Assembly: GCF_016863035.1 (NCBI RefSeq)
Contig: NZ_BOOC01000030.1
Location: forward strand, 1-64,000
Direction of reading: 5' to 3'
DNA: 64,000 bases
From: Microbispora corallina
GTDB taxonomy: Bacteria > Actinomycetota > Actinomycetes > Streptosporangiales > Streptosporangiaceae
The position numbers were made by a program, and so were the translations under genes. The first letter of the stretch is position 1, and every line of letters starts with the position of its first letter. Below the pieces are notes generated by a model. It searched no databases. It had not been told where the DNA came from and saw nothing but the letters and a program-made list of their open reading frames with translations. Shown in pieces: positions 41,219 to 49,636 of the stretch.

Positions 41219-43018
41219 GCGCCGCAGGGCGCGCAGCATGCGCCGCACGACGGTGAGCGGAGTCGCGAGCCGCACCGACACGCTCAGCCTGCGGTTCACG
41301 GCCGTCGCGTACGGCCGCGCCGTCCACTGCACGGGCCCCCGCCACCAGCGCAGCGGGCGGTCGAGCGCGTCGGGGCCGCCGACCTTCACGGGGAACCGGG
41401 CGGGCGGGCCGCCCACGTCCAGCTCCAGGTAGGCGTCCCAGGTCCCGGGACGGAAGCCGCCCGTCTCCGCGGCGAACCCCTGAGGCCCGGCGGCCTCGAC
41501 CGCCTCCCGCCGCTCCTCGCCCGACGCGCGCTCCCGCCACACGAGATGCCGTACGGCGGAGGCCGCCGGGGCCCGGCCGACGCGGACCTCCCCCTCGATC
41601 CGCAGTCGCCTGCCGCGCCAGGCCGTCGCGGTGAGCCGTACGGCGCCGGGCACCCGGACGGCGTGGCCGCCGACGTCGATCCCGAGGTGGCCGCCCGTCC
41701 GGGTGAGGAAGGGCACCACGACCACCCCGCCCGTGAAGCGCGGATCGGGGACCGCGACGGACGCGTCCCTGGCCGGGCCGAGGCGCACCAGCCGGCGGGC
41801 GCCCCCGCAGTCGACGGCCGCGTGGACGTCCCAGACGCCGGGCGGGAGCGCGGACGCCTCGACCGTGCCGCTGAACAGGTCGGCCACCCGGGTCACCGGG
41901 GGCGTGCGCTCCTCCCGGGACGTCCGCTCCCGCAGCACCAGCCCCGGCTCGCCGCGCATCCCGGCGAGCGAGACGCTCCCGGAGATCGTGAGCCGGTCGC
42001 CGTCCCATTCCAGCCCCGTCAGGCGGTGGCGCAGCGTCGCCGTCCCGACGCGGGCCAGCCGTACGAGGTGGCCGAGGTCGTCGAGCGACGCGGCGCGGGC
42101 GCGGTCGGCGGCCTCCAGGAGGTCGCGCACGCCGGCGGTGAGCCACTGGGCGCAGATGTCGGCGACCTCGACCGCGATCTTCTCCCGGTCGGCCTCCCCC
42201 GCCGTGAGGAAGGGCGCGCCGAGCTGGGGGAAGACGTCCCGGCGGAAGTGGCGCAGGAGCAGGTGGTCGCGCAGCGGGCCCGCCGGCACGTGGCGGGCCA
42301 TGAGCTCGATGGGGACGCGGACCGTGCGCAGCCAGGCGAGCGGGTCGCGGCCGGCCGGCGGCCCGGGGAGGGCGTCGCCGTCGCGGCGGCGGCTGACGTG
42401 GTAGCAGTCGTGGTCGGCCACGACGGAGATGACCCGCGCGTGGCAGTAGGCGTGGACCGCGAAGGCCATGTCGGCGCCCAGGCGAAGGCCCTCGTCGAAC
42501 CGGATGCCGTGCCGCAGCAGGGTCGCACGGCGGAAGAGCTTGAAGCAGGACAGGTCGTCGTAGACGCGGCTGCCGCGTAACGGCACGCGTTCGGCGCTCT
42601 CCCGGTAGACGGACGCCGGGACGCGCTCGGGGTCGCCGACGACCCGGCCGAGGACGATGTCGGACTCGTTGCGGTCGCCCGCGGCCACCATCCGCCATAA
42701 CGCGTCGTGGCCGAGGTGGTCGTCGGCGTCGCAGAAGAAGGCGTAGCGGCCGGTCGCGAGGTCGAGGCCCCGGTTGCGGGCGGCGCCCGGCGTGCTCGGG
42801 TGCGGCTCGCGGACCACCGTGATCATCCGGGGGTGGTGGGCCGCGTAAAGATCGAGGAGCGCCCTCGTGCCGTCCGGCGAGCCGCCGTCCACGATGATGA
42901 TCTGCTTGCTGACCCGCTGCACGAGCAGGGAGGTGAGGCACCGGTCGAGGTGCGCGCGGCAGTTGTACGCCGGCACTATCACGCTGACGTCGACCCCGTC
43001 GTCACTCCCCGTGTTCAT
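41213..43018 (-). CDS. Glycosyltransferase family 2 with long C-terminal extension
   Basis: 601 aa. GT-A domain in the first 230 residues: VSVIVPAYNCRAHLDRCL, IIIVDGGSPDGT, GAARNRGLDLATGRYAFFCDADDHLG (DxD). The C-terminal 370 residues are helical, then beta-sandwich-like (TISGSVSLAGM; RIEGEVRVG), as in TagF/TarS-type wall teichoic acid or polysaccharide enzymes. No signal or membrane helix, so cytoplasmic at the membrane face. GGCGATG near the start; ATG at 43018. Not next to other glycan genes. Confidence 0.88.
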   Translation of the reverse strand: MNTGSDDGVDVSVIVPAYNCRAHLDRCLTSLLVQRVSKQIIIVDGGSPDGTRALLDLYAAHHPRMITVVREPHPSTPGAARNRGLDLATGRYAFFCDADDHLGHDALWRMVAAGDRNESDIVLGRVVGDPERVPASVYRESAERVPLRGSRVYDDLSCFKLFRRATLLRHGIRFDEGLRLGADMAFAVHAYCHARVISVVADHDCYHVSRRRDGDALPGPPAGRDPLAWLRTVRVPIELMARHVPAGPLRDHLLLRHFRRDVFPQLGAPFLTAGEADREKIAVEVADICAQWLTAGVRDLLEAADRARAASLDDLGHLVRLARVGTATLRHRLTGLEWDGDRLTISGSVSLAGMRGEPGLVLRERTSREERTPPVTRVADLFSGTVEASALPPGVWDVHAAVDCGGARRLVRLGPARDASVAVPDPRFTGGVVVVPFLTRTGGHLGIDVGGHAVRVPGAVRLTATAWRGRRLRIEGEVRVGRAPAASAVRHLVWRERASGEERREAVEAAGPQGFAAETGGFRPGTWDAYLELDVGGPPARFPVKVGGPDALDRPLRWWRGPVQWTARPYATAVNRRLSVSVRLATPLTVVRRMLRALRRG

Positions 43019-43110
43019 CGCCTTTCATTATGTGTCCCCTGGGGCCCGGCGGGGCGGTTCCGCCGCGCGACCCGCCAGAGGCGTCCGAGGACGCGCGGGG
43101 CGTGCGCCCG

Positions 43111-43707
43111 TCAGGACCGGCCCCGGGCGCCGACCTCCCCCTGGCGGTCCGGATCCCGCGACGGGAACCAGCCGGTGCCCACCGGCCCGACGTCGTGGTG
43201 GCGTCCCGGCTGTACGGCCGCGTGGCGGCGGCCGGGTCCGGGTCCACTGCGGGCGGCCAGGGCGTCGGCCACCACACCGGTGGCCATGCCGTACACGGTC
43301 TTGTGCAGCACGTCGGCGGCCAGCTCGTCGCGAGGCCAGGTCCAGGGCGGCGCGCCGACCCCGGTCGCGTTCTCCAGGAGCTGGTCGTTCGTCAGCCGGA
43401 CGGCGGTGAACATGGCCGAGGCCCACGGGCCGCGCAGCCCCGCGTGCGCCATCGCGGCCCGCAGCACGCCCATCAGCGCCCCCTGCCCGGCGTGCATGGC
43501 GACGTTGAGCACGCGTCCCCAGCGCGGGGACACCTCGCACACGCGCAGCAGGCGCTGGAGTGTACGGCCCGGCACCTTCGAGTCGGGCCGGCCGGTGAAC
43601 CGCTGCTCGATCTTCTCGCCCAGGGTCATCACGGCGGCGCCCGTCAGGCCGGCGACCAGCCCCTCGACGACGGTGCCTTTCATCATGCGAGTGGCGTACC
43701 CGTCCAT
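43111..43707 (-). CDS. Membrane-associated hypothetical protein
   Basis: 198 aa. N-terminus MKGTVVEGLVAGLTGAAVMTLGEKIEQRF has a hydrophobic helix and an EK.EQ pattern; another hydrophobic stretch (VLNVAMHAGQGALMGVLRAA) follows, as does LTNDQLLENATGVGAPPWTWPRDELAADVLHKTVYG. The last 50 residues are basic and low complexity. Similar proteins occur in actinomycetes without a function (DUF1440-like resemblance, not certain). ATG 43707 or 43686 could be the start. Divergent from the MFS gene. Confidence 0.6.
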   Translation of the reverse strand: MDGYATRMMKGTVVEGLVAGLTGAAVMTLGEKIEQRFTGRPDSKVPGRTLQRLLRVCEVSPRWGRVLNVAMHAGQGALMGVLRAAMAHAGLRGPWASAMFTAVRLTNDQLLENATGVGAPPWTWPRDELAADVLHKTVYGMATGVVADALAARSGPGPGRRHAAVQPGRHHDVGPVGTGWFPSRDPDRQGEVGARGRS

Positions 43708-43862
43708 ATCGGGACATACCGCCCACGCTCCTCCCGCTGCGCCGACCGGTCGCGCCGATGGTCATGAAGCGCGGAGCGGGGGGCAGTAACCCCCTAGACC
43801 GGTGACGAGACCGTCTGAAAGGGTTGGATCGCTCGCGGGATGCGGGCGGATCGGGGGCGACG

Positions 43863-45305
43863 GTGACGGCAGAGGGACCGCGAAGGGTGCCGGGCTTCCC
43901 GGCGGACCGGGCGAAGGCGCGGCGCGGATCGCCGGAACCGCGCCAGGACGGGGCCACGCGGCAGGACGCACCGGAACCCGGCCAGGACCGCGCGGACGGG
44001 CGTCGCGAACCGCCGGAGCCGCGCCGGGACCGCGCCGAGCGGCGGGGCGTGCCGGGGATCGTCCGCTACCTGGCGGCGGCGGTGCTCGTCCGTACGGCGG
44101 ACGGGGGCGCGGCCGTGGGGCTGGTCCTGCTCGCGCTCGACCCGGCGCTGCGCCTGCGCGACGCCGCCGCGACCGGCGGCCTGCTGGCGGCGGCGCTGAG
44201 CGCGCCGCACCTCATCGGGCCGTGGGCGGCCCACCGGCTCGACCGGTCCCGTGACAGCCGCCGCATCCTGGCCGTGGCGTACGTCCTCTACGGCGCCGGA
44301 CTGGCCGCCGGGTCGCTGGCCCTCGGCCGGGCTCCGCTCGTCACCGCCGTGGCACTGGTGGCCGTCGCGGGAGCGTGCGGCCCCCTGCTGACGGGCGGCC
44401 TGAGCAGCAGGCTCGGCGGCATCGTGGGCCCCAGCGTGCGCGAGCAGCGCCGGGCCCAGGGCTGGGACTCCCTGACGTACGGCATCGCCGGTACGGCCGG
44501 GCCGGGCGTAGTGGCCGCGTTCGCCGGGCTGCTCGGCCCGCTGCCCGCCCTGCTCGGCCTCAGCTGCGCGGCCGCGGCGGCCGCCCTGCTGACGTGGACG
44601 CTGCCGCACGACGGCCGTGGACGGCCGGCCGAGGAGGAGACCCCGGGCGTGCTGGCCGGGATGGCGGTGATGGCCCGGATCGGGCCGCTGCGCCGGGTGA
44701 CGCTGCTGACCCTGCTCAGCGCGCCGCAGATCGGCGCCCTCCCCGTCATCGCCGCCGTGCTCGCGCCCCACCTGACACACCGGCCGGGCGCCGCCGCGAC
44801 GCTGACGGTGGCGGCCGGGCTGGGCAGCCTCGCCGGATCGCTGGTCGTGACCGTCTTCCCGCTCAGGGGGGAGCCCGAGACGCTGGCGCTGCGGCTGTTC
44901 GCGGTGACGGCGGCCGCCACCGCCCTGTGCGCGCTCGCGCCGGCCTATCCCCTGGCGCTCGCCGGGTTCGCCGCGATCGGCGCGGCCAACGCGGTCTCCT
45001 TCACGGCCACCCTCGCCGCCCGTCAGGCGTACGCGCCGCCCGGCGCGCGGGCGCAGGTCTTCGTTACAAGCGCGGGGCTGAAAGTGGCGCTCGCCTCGGT
45101 CGGGTCGGCCACGGCGGGGGCGGCGGCGGGGCTGGGCGGCAATGCTCTGCTGCTGCTCACGGCCGCGCTGTTCGGGGTGGCCGTCCTGGCGGCGGCCGGC
45201 GACCTCGCCCTCACCGGGGGACGGCGTGCCGGCCGGAGGGCAGCCCGTCGGCCTGCTCCTGACCAGGCGTCCCCGCCGGAGCGCAGCCCGTCGGCCTGCT
45301 CCTGA
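43863..45305 (+). CDS. MFS transporter
   Basis: 480 aa, about 12 transmembrane helices. A cytoplasmic N-terminal extension of about 65 residues is Arg/Asp/Pro-rich and made of degenerate units (EPRQD, EPGQDRA, EPRRDRAERRG) that show as imperfect DNA repeats. Then VRYLAAAVLVRTADGGAAVGLVLLAL and later LDRSRDSRRILAVAYVLYG (loop 2-3 motif). No close substrate signature. GTG 43863 is preferred over TTG 43824 because of GGGGG upstream. Lies divergent from the hypothetical membrane gene. Confidence 0.85.
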   Translation: MTAEGPRRVPGFPADRAKARRGSPEPRQDGATRQDAPEPGQDRADGRREPPEPRRDRAERRGVPGIVRYLAAAVLVRTADGGAAVGLVLLALDPALRLRDAAATGGLLAAALSAPHLIGPWAAHRLDRSRDSRRILAVAYVLYGAGLAAGSLALGRAPLVTAVALVAVAGACGPLLTGGLSSRLGGIVGPSVREQRRAQGWDSLTYGIAGTAGPGVVAAFAGLLGPLPALLGLSCAAAAAALLTWTLPHDGRGRPAEEETPGVLAGMAVMARIGPLRRVTLLTLLSAPQIGALPVIAAVLAPHLTHRPGAAATLTVAAGLGSLAGSLVVTVFPLRGEPETLALRLFAVTAAATALCALAPAYPLALAGFAAIGAANAVSFTATLAARQAYAPPGARAQVFVTSAGLKVALASVGSATAGAAAGLGGNALLLLTAALFGVAVLAAAGDLALTGGRRAGRRAARRPAPDQASPPERSPSACS

Positions 45306-45322
45306 CGCGGCGGCCCGGGCCG

Positions 45323-46186
45323 TCAGGGGCGGGTGGCGGCCGGCGAGGACGGCCGGGCCGGAGCGGGCGGGGCGGCCAGGTGCCCGAGCAGGTGCAGCCG
45401 CTCGTACGAGGCCGAGCCCGGCTCGGCGTGGTACGTCACGAGCATCTGCCCCGGGGCGCCGGGGAGCGCGAGCTTCTCGTAGCGCAGGTCGAGCGGGCCG
45501 ACCTGGGGGTGGAGCAGGCAAGTCAGGCCGCTCGTCTTCTGCCGGACGTCGTGCCGGGCCCACAGGGTGCGGAAACGGTCGCTGCCCAGGCTGAGCTCGC
45601 CGACCAGCTCGAGGAAGCGCGGGTCGCCGGCGAGCGACCCCGTGACCGACCGCAGGTAGGCGACCGCCTTGGCCGTCATCTCGTCCCAGTCCCGGTAGAA
45701 GACCCGCATCTCCGGTTCGAGGAACGCGGCGCGCAGCGTGTTCACGCCGGGCGCGAAGAACGGGCTGAGCGCGACGGCCAGCGGGTTCGCGGCCAGCGTC
45801 GTCATGTACCGGCCGTGGACGAGGGCCGGCGTCGTCGTCCAATTGGCGATCAGGCTCCGCACGCTCGCGCTGACCCGCTCGGGCCGGGACGGCCTGCGTG
45901 CGGCGGGCCGGGCGGGACGGGCCAGCTCACGGAGGTAGGCGACCGCGTCGCCGTCGAGGCGCATGGCGCGTGCGATGCTCTCCAGGACCTGGTCGGACGG
46001 GTTGTGGTCGCGGCCCTGCTCCAGGCGCAGGTAGTACTCCACGCTGATCCCCGCGAGGAACGCGACCTCCTCTCGCCGCAGGCCCGGGACCCGTCGCCGG
46101 CCTCCCGAGGGCAGGCCGACGTCCTCCGGACGCAGGCGCTCGCGGCGCACGCGCAGGTAGTCGCCGAGGGTGCTGCTGGTCGCCAT
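45323..46186 (-). CDS. XRE-family regulator with MmyB-like ligand domain
   Basis: 287 aa. Helix-turn-helix at about 5-75 (TLGDYLRVRRERLRPEDVGLP, VPGLRREEVAFLAGISVEYYLRLEQGRDHNPS) followed by the MmyB-like ligand-binding part with RYMTTLAANPLAVALSPFFAPG and FLELVGELSLGSDRFRTLWARHDV. Such regulators nearly always sit divergent from a short-chain dehydrogenase and repress it; the arrangement here matches exactly (46288). Confidence 0.93.
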   Translation of the reverse strand: MATSSTLGDYLRVRRERLRPEDVGLPSGGRRRVPGLRREEVAFLAGISVEYYLRLEQGRDHNPSDQVLESIARAMRLDGDAVAYLRELARPARPAARRPSRPERVSASVRSLIANWTTTPALVHGRYMTTLAANPLAVALSPFFAPGVNTLRAAFLEPEMRVFYRDWDEMTAKAVAYLRSVTGSLAGDPRFLELVGELSLGSDRFRTLWARHDVRQKTSGLTCLLHPQVGPLDLRYEKLALPGAPGQMLVTYHAEPGSASYERLHLLGHLAAPPAPARPSSPAATRP

Positions 46187-46287
46187 GGCTTCAGGGTAGG
46201 CGCGGGCCGCCGGTGGATCCTGTCCCAGCGACTACCAGTGTCGGCGGGGACTTACTCCGCGTCACGGAAGTGTCCAGGGTGGACGCC

Positions 46288-47205
46288 ATGACACAGACCC
46301 TGACGACACCGTTCGGATTCAGCTCGACCGCCGACGAGGTCCTCGCCGGCGTGGACCTCACCGGGGCCCGGGCCGTGGTCACCGGAGCCTCTTCCGGCGT
46401 GGGGACCGAGACGGCCCGCGCCCTCGCCGCCGCCGGGGCCGCCGTCGTGCTCGCCGTACGCGACCGGGAGGCGGGCGGGCGGACCGCGGCCGGCATCGCG
46501 GAGTCCACCGGAAACCGGGACGTGCGCGCCGCCGTCCTCGATCTGGCCGACCTCGGCTCGGTCCGCCGGTTCGCCGAGGACTGGGACGGGCCGCTGCACA
46601 TCCTCGTCAACAACGCCGGGATCATGGCGCTGCCGGAGCTCACCCGCACGCCGGAGGGGCGGGAGATGCAGTTCGCCGTGAACGTCCTCGGGCACTACGC
46701 GCTGACCGTCGGCCTCCACCGGGCCCTCGCCGCGGCGGGCGGCGCCCGGGTCGTCTCGCTCAGCTCGAACGCCCACCTGTTCGGGCCTCCGGTGTTCGAC
46801 GACCTCGACTACCGGTTCCGGCCGTACGCTCCCCTTCCGGCGTACGCGGAGTCGAAGACGGCCTGCGTGCTCCTGGCGGTGGCGGTCACCCGGCGGTGGG
46901 CGGACGACGGCGTGCTGGCCAACGCGGTGCATCCCGGGGCCATCGCCACCGGCCTCCAGCGGCACACCGGCGGCCTGCGCACCCCTCCCGAGCGCCGCAA
47001 GACCCCGGCCCAGGGCGCCGCGACCTCGGTGCTCGCCGCCGCCTCGCCGCTGCTGGCCGGGGTGGGCGGCCGCTACTTCGAGGACTGCGCCGAGGCCGAG
47101 GTGAGGCGGGAGGCGCCGCCCCTGTTCGGCGGCGGCGTCGCCCCCTTCGCCCTCGACCCGGCCAACGCCGACCGCCTCTGGTCGCTCGCCGCCGCCATGA
47201 TGTGA
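46288..47205 (+). CDS. Short-chain dehydrogenase (retinol-dehydrogenase-like)
   Basis: 305 aa from ATG 46288. VVTGASSGVGTETARALAAAGA (TGxxxGxG), ILVNNAGIMALPE, catalytic Ser in SLSSNAHL, Tyr/Lys in AYAESKTACV. C-terminus contains GGRYFEDCAEAEV, common in this oxidoreductase group. Likely NADP(H) and a small carbonyl or alcohol substrate. Divergent partner of the MmyB-like regulator; the 101-base gap should carry the operator. The exact substrate is unknown. Confidence 0.9.
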   Translation: MTQTLTTPFGFSSTADEVLAGVDLTGARAVVTGASSGVGTETARALAAAGAAVVLAVRDREAGGRTAAGIAESTGNRDVRAAVLDLADLGSVRRFAEDWDGPLHILVNNAGIMALPELTRTPEGREMQFAVNVLGHYALTVGLHRALAAAGGARVVSLSSNAHLFGPPVFDDLDYRFRPYAPLPAYAESKTACVLLAVAVTRRWADDGVLANAVHPGAIATGLQRHTGGLRTPPERRKTPAQGAATSVLAAASPLLAGVGGRYFEDCAEAEVRREAPPLFGGGVAPFALDPANADRLWSLAAAMM

Positions 47206-47306
47206 GTAGGGGGGTACTCTCCACGTCCGGGCCCTTCCCGTCCCACCATCGAGGCGTCGATGGCGCACGGGCCGCCGTCCACGCGACGGCCGGAGGTGGG
47301 GACGAG

Positions 47307-47876
47307 ATGGGCAGGGAACGGGTCGGAGAGATCCGCATCAGCAGGCGGACCGTCCAGATCGGGCACGAGGTCTACCCGCTGGCGAACATCTCGCGGGTGC
47401 AGAGCCTCCGCCTGGTCTGGGGCGGCCGGCTCGCGACGCTCTACCCGCTCCGGCAGATAGCCGTGACTTTGCTGCTGGCCGCGGTTGTCGTCGCGGCTGC
47501 GGGACTCGTCCCCCGTCTCGGCCTGGACACCGGCGTCGACCTCGACGACCTTTCCCGGCAGGTCGCCGCCGGGGCCGCCGTCCTCGCCGGGGTAAGGATC
47601 GCGTATCTGCTCCTCGTGCTGCTCCACCGCCTGCTGGTCAGGCGGTCGCGGTACGCGCTGATGATCGAGACGGCGGGCACGCAGTACGCCGCGCTGTCGG
47701 GGACGGACGAGAACGAGATCCACCGGATCAAGGGCGAGATCGTCCGGGCCATCGAGGACCCGCCGGCGCACGACCGCGTGGTTCAGGTGCACGGCGACCT
47801 CGTGATCGGCGAGAAGGTCGGCCGGGACAAGTACCAGGTCGGCGGCGCCGGCAACTCGATGACCGTCAACAAGTGA
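47307..47876 (+). CDS. DUF6232-like membrane protein with C-terminal KVGRDKY motif
   Basis: 189 aa from ATG 47307. N-terminal ISRRTVQIGHEVYPLANISRVQSLRL is the style of DUF6232; two transmembrane helices (about 45-65 and 85-107), then a soluble part (MIETAGTQYAALSGTDENEIHRIKGEIVRAIEDPP) and a C-terminal tail VIGEKVGRDKYQVGG plus NSMTVNK. The tail motif is repeated at the N-terminus of the next gene. Starts with GGAGG about 10 bases upstream. It appears to be a two-gene unit with 47899-48243. Confidence 0.72.
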   Translation: MGRERVGEIRISRRTVQIGHEVYPLANISRVQSLRLVWGGRLATLYPLRQIAVTLLLAAVVVAAAGLVPRLGLDTGVDLDDLSRQVAAGAAVLAGVRIAYLLLVLLHRLLVRRSRYALMIETAGTQYAALSGTDENEIHRIKGEIVRAIEDPPAHDRVVQVHGDLVIGEKVGRDKYQVGGAGNSMTVNK

Positions 47877-47898
47877 ACGTCGTCAGGAGGGGTGGCCG

Positions 47899-48243
47899 AT
47901 GCCGGACCACGTGTTCGGGAGCAAGGTCGGGCGCGACCAGTACACGCAGAGCGGCAGCAACAACAGCTTCGTCGTCAACCACGGCGCCGAGGTGTCGCGG
48001 GCCGAGGTGGACGCCGCCGTCGAGGAGCTGCGCGCGTTCGTCGCCCAGCTGACCCGCGACGGCGTGGTCCACGCGGACGGGAGCGTCGCCGACCCCGGCG
48101 CGGTCGTCGCCGCCGTGGAGTCGCAGCCGAACCGGCTGCGGGCGCTCGCGGGCGCCATCGCCGGCGGCGCCAAGGACGCCGTCCTCTCCGTCGTCAAGGA
48201 CGGGGTGGCCGCCCTGATCGTCGCCCTCGTCGGCCGGATGTGA
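47899..48243 (+). CDS. Small protein with N-terminal KVGRDQY motif
   Basis: 114 aa. N-terminus VFGSKVGRDQYTQSGSNNSF and VVNHGAEV matches the C-terminal tail of the previous gene (EKVGRDKYQVGGAGNSMTVNK). The rest is helical (SRAEVDAAVEELRAFVAQL ... AKDAVLSVVKDGVAALIVALVG) with an amphipathic, possibly membrane-associated end. Ribosome site GGAGGGG. Gap 22 bases. I see no known enzyme domain; the G-x-KVGRD-x-Y motif is known from effector-associated regions of bacterial conflict proteins. Confidence 0.7.
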   Translation: MPDHVFGSKVGRDQYTQSGSNNSFVVNHGAEVSRAEVDAAVEELRAFVAQLTRDGVVHADGSVADPGAVVAAVESQPNRLRALAGAIAGGAKDAVLSVVKDGVAALIVALVGRM

Positions 48244-48262
48244 CCCCCTGCCGGGGCGGCGT

Positions 48263-49135
48263 TCACGACGCCAGCGCGTCGGCGATGCTCCGGGCGATCG
48301 GCGTGGTGGGACGGCCGATGAGACGCGACAGGTCACCCGGCGTGCCGGCCAGCAGGCCGCGCCCGATGGCGAGGTCGACGTCGACGTAGACCTCGGCGAC
48401 GGGCTCGGGCAGGCCCACGCCGACGAGGATCGCACGGCGCTCCTCCGGGGTGACGGAGACGTGGACGACCGTCCTGCCGGTCTGCCGCGACACCTCCTCG
48501 GCGAACTCCTCGAACGTCCACGCGGTGTCGCCGCTCAGCTCGTACGCCGTGTTCAGGTGGCCGTCCTCGCGGAGGACGACGGCCGCGGCGGCGGCGTAGT
48601 CCGCACGGGCGGCGGTGGCGATGCGGCTTCCCGGGGCCGCGTTGGTGACGACGGCCCCGCGCTCCACGACGCCGGGGAGGTCGCCGACGTCCCCGGCGTA
48701 GACCTCGGAGTACCAGTTGTTGCGCAGGAAGGTGTACGGCAGGCCGGAGTCGAGAATCAGCTGCTCGGTCTCCCTGTGGTCGGCCGCGAGCAGGAAGTCG
48801 GCCTTCGGGCCCCCGAACACGCCGGGGTAGGCCACCTGGCCCACGCCCGCCGCCCCGGCGGCCTCGATGACGCCCGCGTGCTGCGCTCCGCGCCTGCCCA
48901 GGTCCCCTCCGGGGATGAGCAGCAGGCGGTCGTCCGGCCCGAAGGCGCCCGCGAACGACTCCGGCCGGTCGTAGTCGGCCACGTGCAGCCGTACGCCCCG
49001 GTCCGCCAGGTCGGCGGCCTTGTCCTTGTCGCGCACGACGGCCGTGATCCCGGCCGCCGGCACCCCGGACGCGAGCAGGTCCCCGATGACCAGGCGGCCG
49101 AGCCGTCCCGTCGCGGCGGTGATGACGATGCCCAT
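48263..49135 (-). CDS. NmrA/QOR2-type NAD(P)H-binding oxidoreductase
   Basis: 290 aa from ATG 49135. Rossmann start GIVITAATGRLGRLVIGDLL (GxxGxxG), ITAVVRDKDKA, LRNNWYSEVYAGDVGDL and YELSGDTAWTFEEFAEEVSRQTGR are the NmrA/quinone oxidoreductase 2 (YtfG-type) features. No Tyr-x3-Lys active site, as in the family. Divergent from an HxlR regulator, the typical quinone/electrophile-sensing arrangement; it probably reduces quinones or methylglyoxal-type electrophiles. Confidence 0.9.
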   Translation of the reverse strand: MGIVITAATGRLGRLVIGDLLASGVPAAGITAVVRDKDKAADLADRGVRLHVADYDRPESFAGAFGPDDRLLLIPGGDLGRRGAQHAGVIEAAGAAGVGQVAYPGVFGGPKADFLLAADHRETEQLILDSGLPYTFLRNNWYSEVYAGDVGDLPGVVERGAVVTNAAPGSRIATAARADYAAAAAVVLREDGHLNTAYELSGDTAWTFEEFAEEVSRQTGRTVVHVSVTPEERRAILVGVGLPEPVAEVYVDVDLAIGRGLLAGTPGDLSRLIGRPTTPIARSIADALAS

Positions 49136-49199
49136 CGACGTGCTTCTCTCCTCAGTGGGTGGATCCGTGCGGCTCGACCCTAGGCGCCCTACTGGCGGG

Positions 49200-49229
49200 A
49201 AGTAAGTACCCACTTTGAAGTAAGGTACT
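49200..49229. promoter_or_regulatory. AAGTAAG-GTAC direct repeat, HxlR operator candidate
   Basis: AAGTAAGTACC (49200-49210) and AAGTAAGGTACT (49218-49229) lie 18 bases apart, next to the HxlR start (49233) and 65 bases before the divergent oxidoreductase. The second copy covers the HxlR ribosome site region. Confidence 0.55.
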
Positions 49230-49232
49230 GGG

Positions 49233-49607
49233 ATGGAGGTAAGGACGACCGAGGTCCCGGACGTGGACCGGTTCTGCCGCTTCTCCCGGGCCGTGCTCGA
49301 ACACGTCACCAGCCGGTGGGGGGTCCTCGTCCTCATCGCCCTGCTGGAGCGGTCGTACCGGTTCAGCGAGCTGCGCCGGCGGGTCGGCGACGTGAGCGAG
49401 AAGATGCTCGCGCAGACCCTGCAGACGCTGGAGCGCGACGGGTTCGTCCACCGCGACGCCAAGCCCGTGATCCCGCCGCGGGTGGACTACTCCCTGACGC
49501 CGCTCGGCCGCGAGGCCGCCGAACGGATCTGGGAGCTGACCCGCTGGGTGGAGGCGAGGCTCGACCAGGTCGCGACGGCGCAGGAGTCGTACGACGGCCG
49601 CCCCTGA
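49233..49607 (+). CDS. HxlR-family winged-helix regulator
   Basis: 124 aa. RAVLEHVTSRWGVLVLIALLERSYRFSELRRRVGDVSEKMLAQTLQTLERDGFVHR is the HxlR domain. Cys14 (RFCRFS) near the N-terminus could be a redox sensor, as in YodB/HypR-type members; it is the only Cys in the protein. ATG with GATGGAGGTAAGG region. Divergent from and probably repressor of the quinone-type oxidoreductase. Confidence 0.92.
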   Translation: MEVRTTEVPDVDRFCRFSRAVLEHVTSRWGVLVLIALLERSYRFSELRRRVGDVSEKMLAQTLQTLERDGFVHRDAKPVIPPRVDYSLTPLGREAAERIWELTRWVEARLDQVATAQESYDGRP

Positions 49608-49636
49608 CCAGCCTGCGGCTCGGGCCGCGGCCGGGT

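Noticed and set aside
43824-43862. TTG start for the MFS transporter
   Set aside because: The GTG at 43863 has a better ribosome site; the extra 13 residues are not needed for topology.
46896-47306. N-terminal part of the long frame before the DUF6232-like gene
   Set aside because: It overlaps the short-chain dehydrogenase and is Arg-rich; the real start has GGAGG and MGRERVGEI at 47307.
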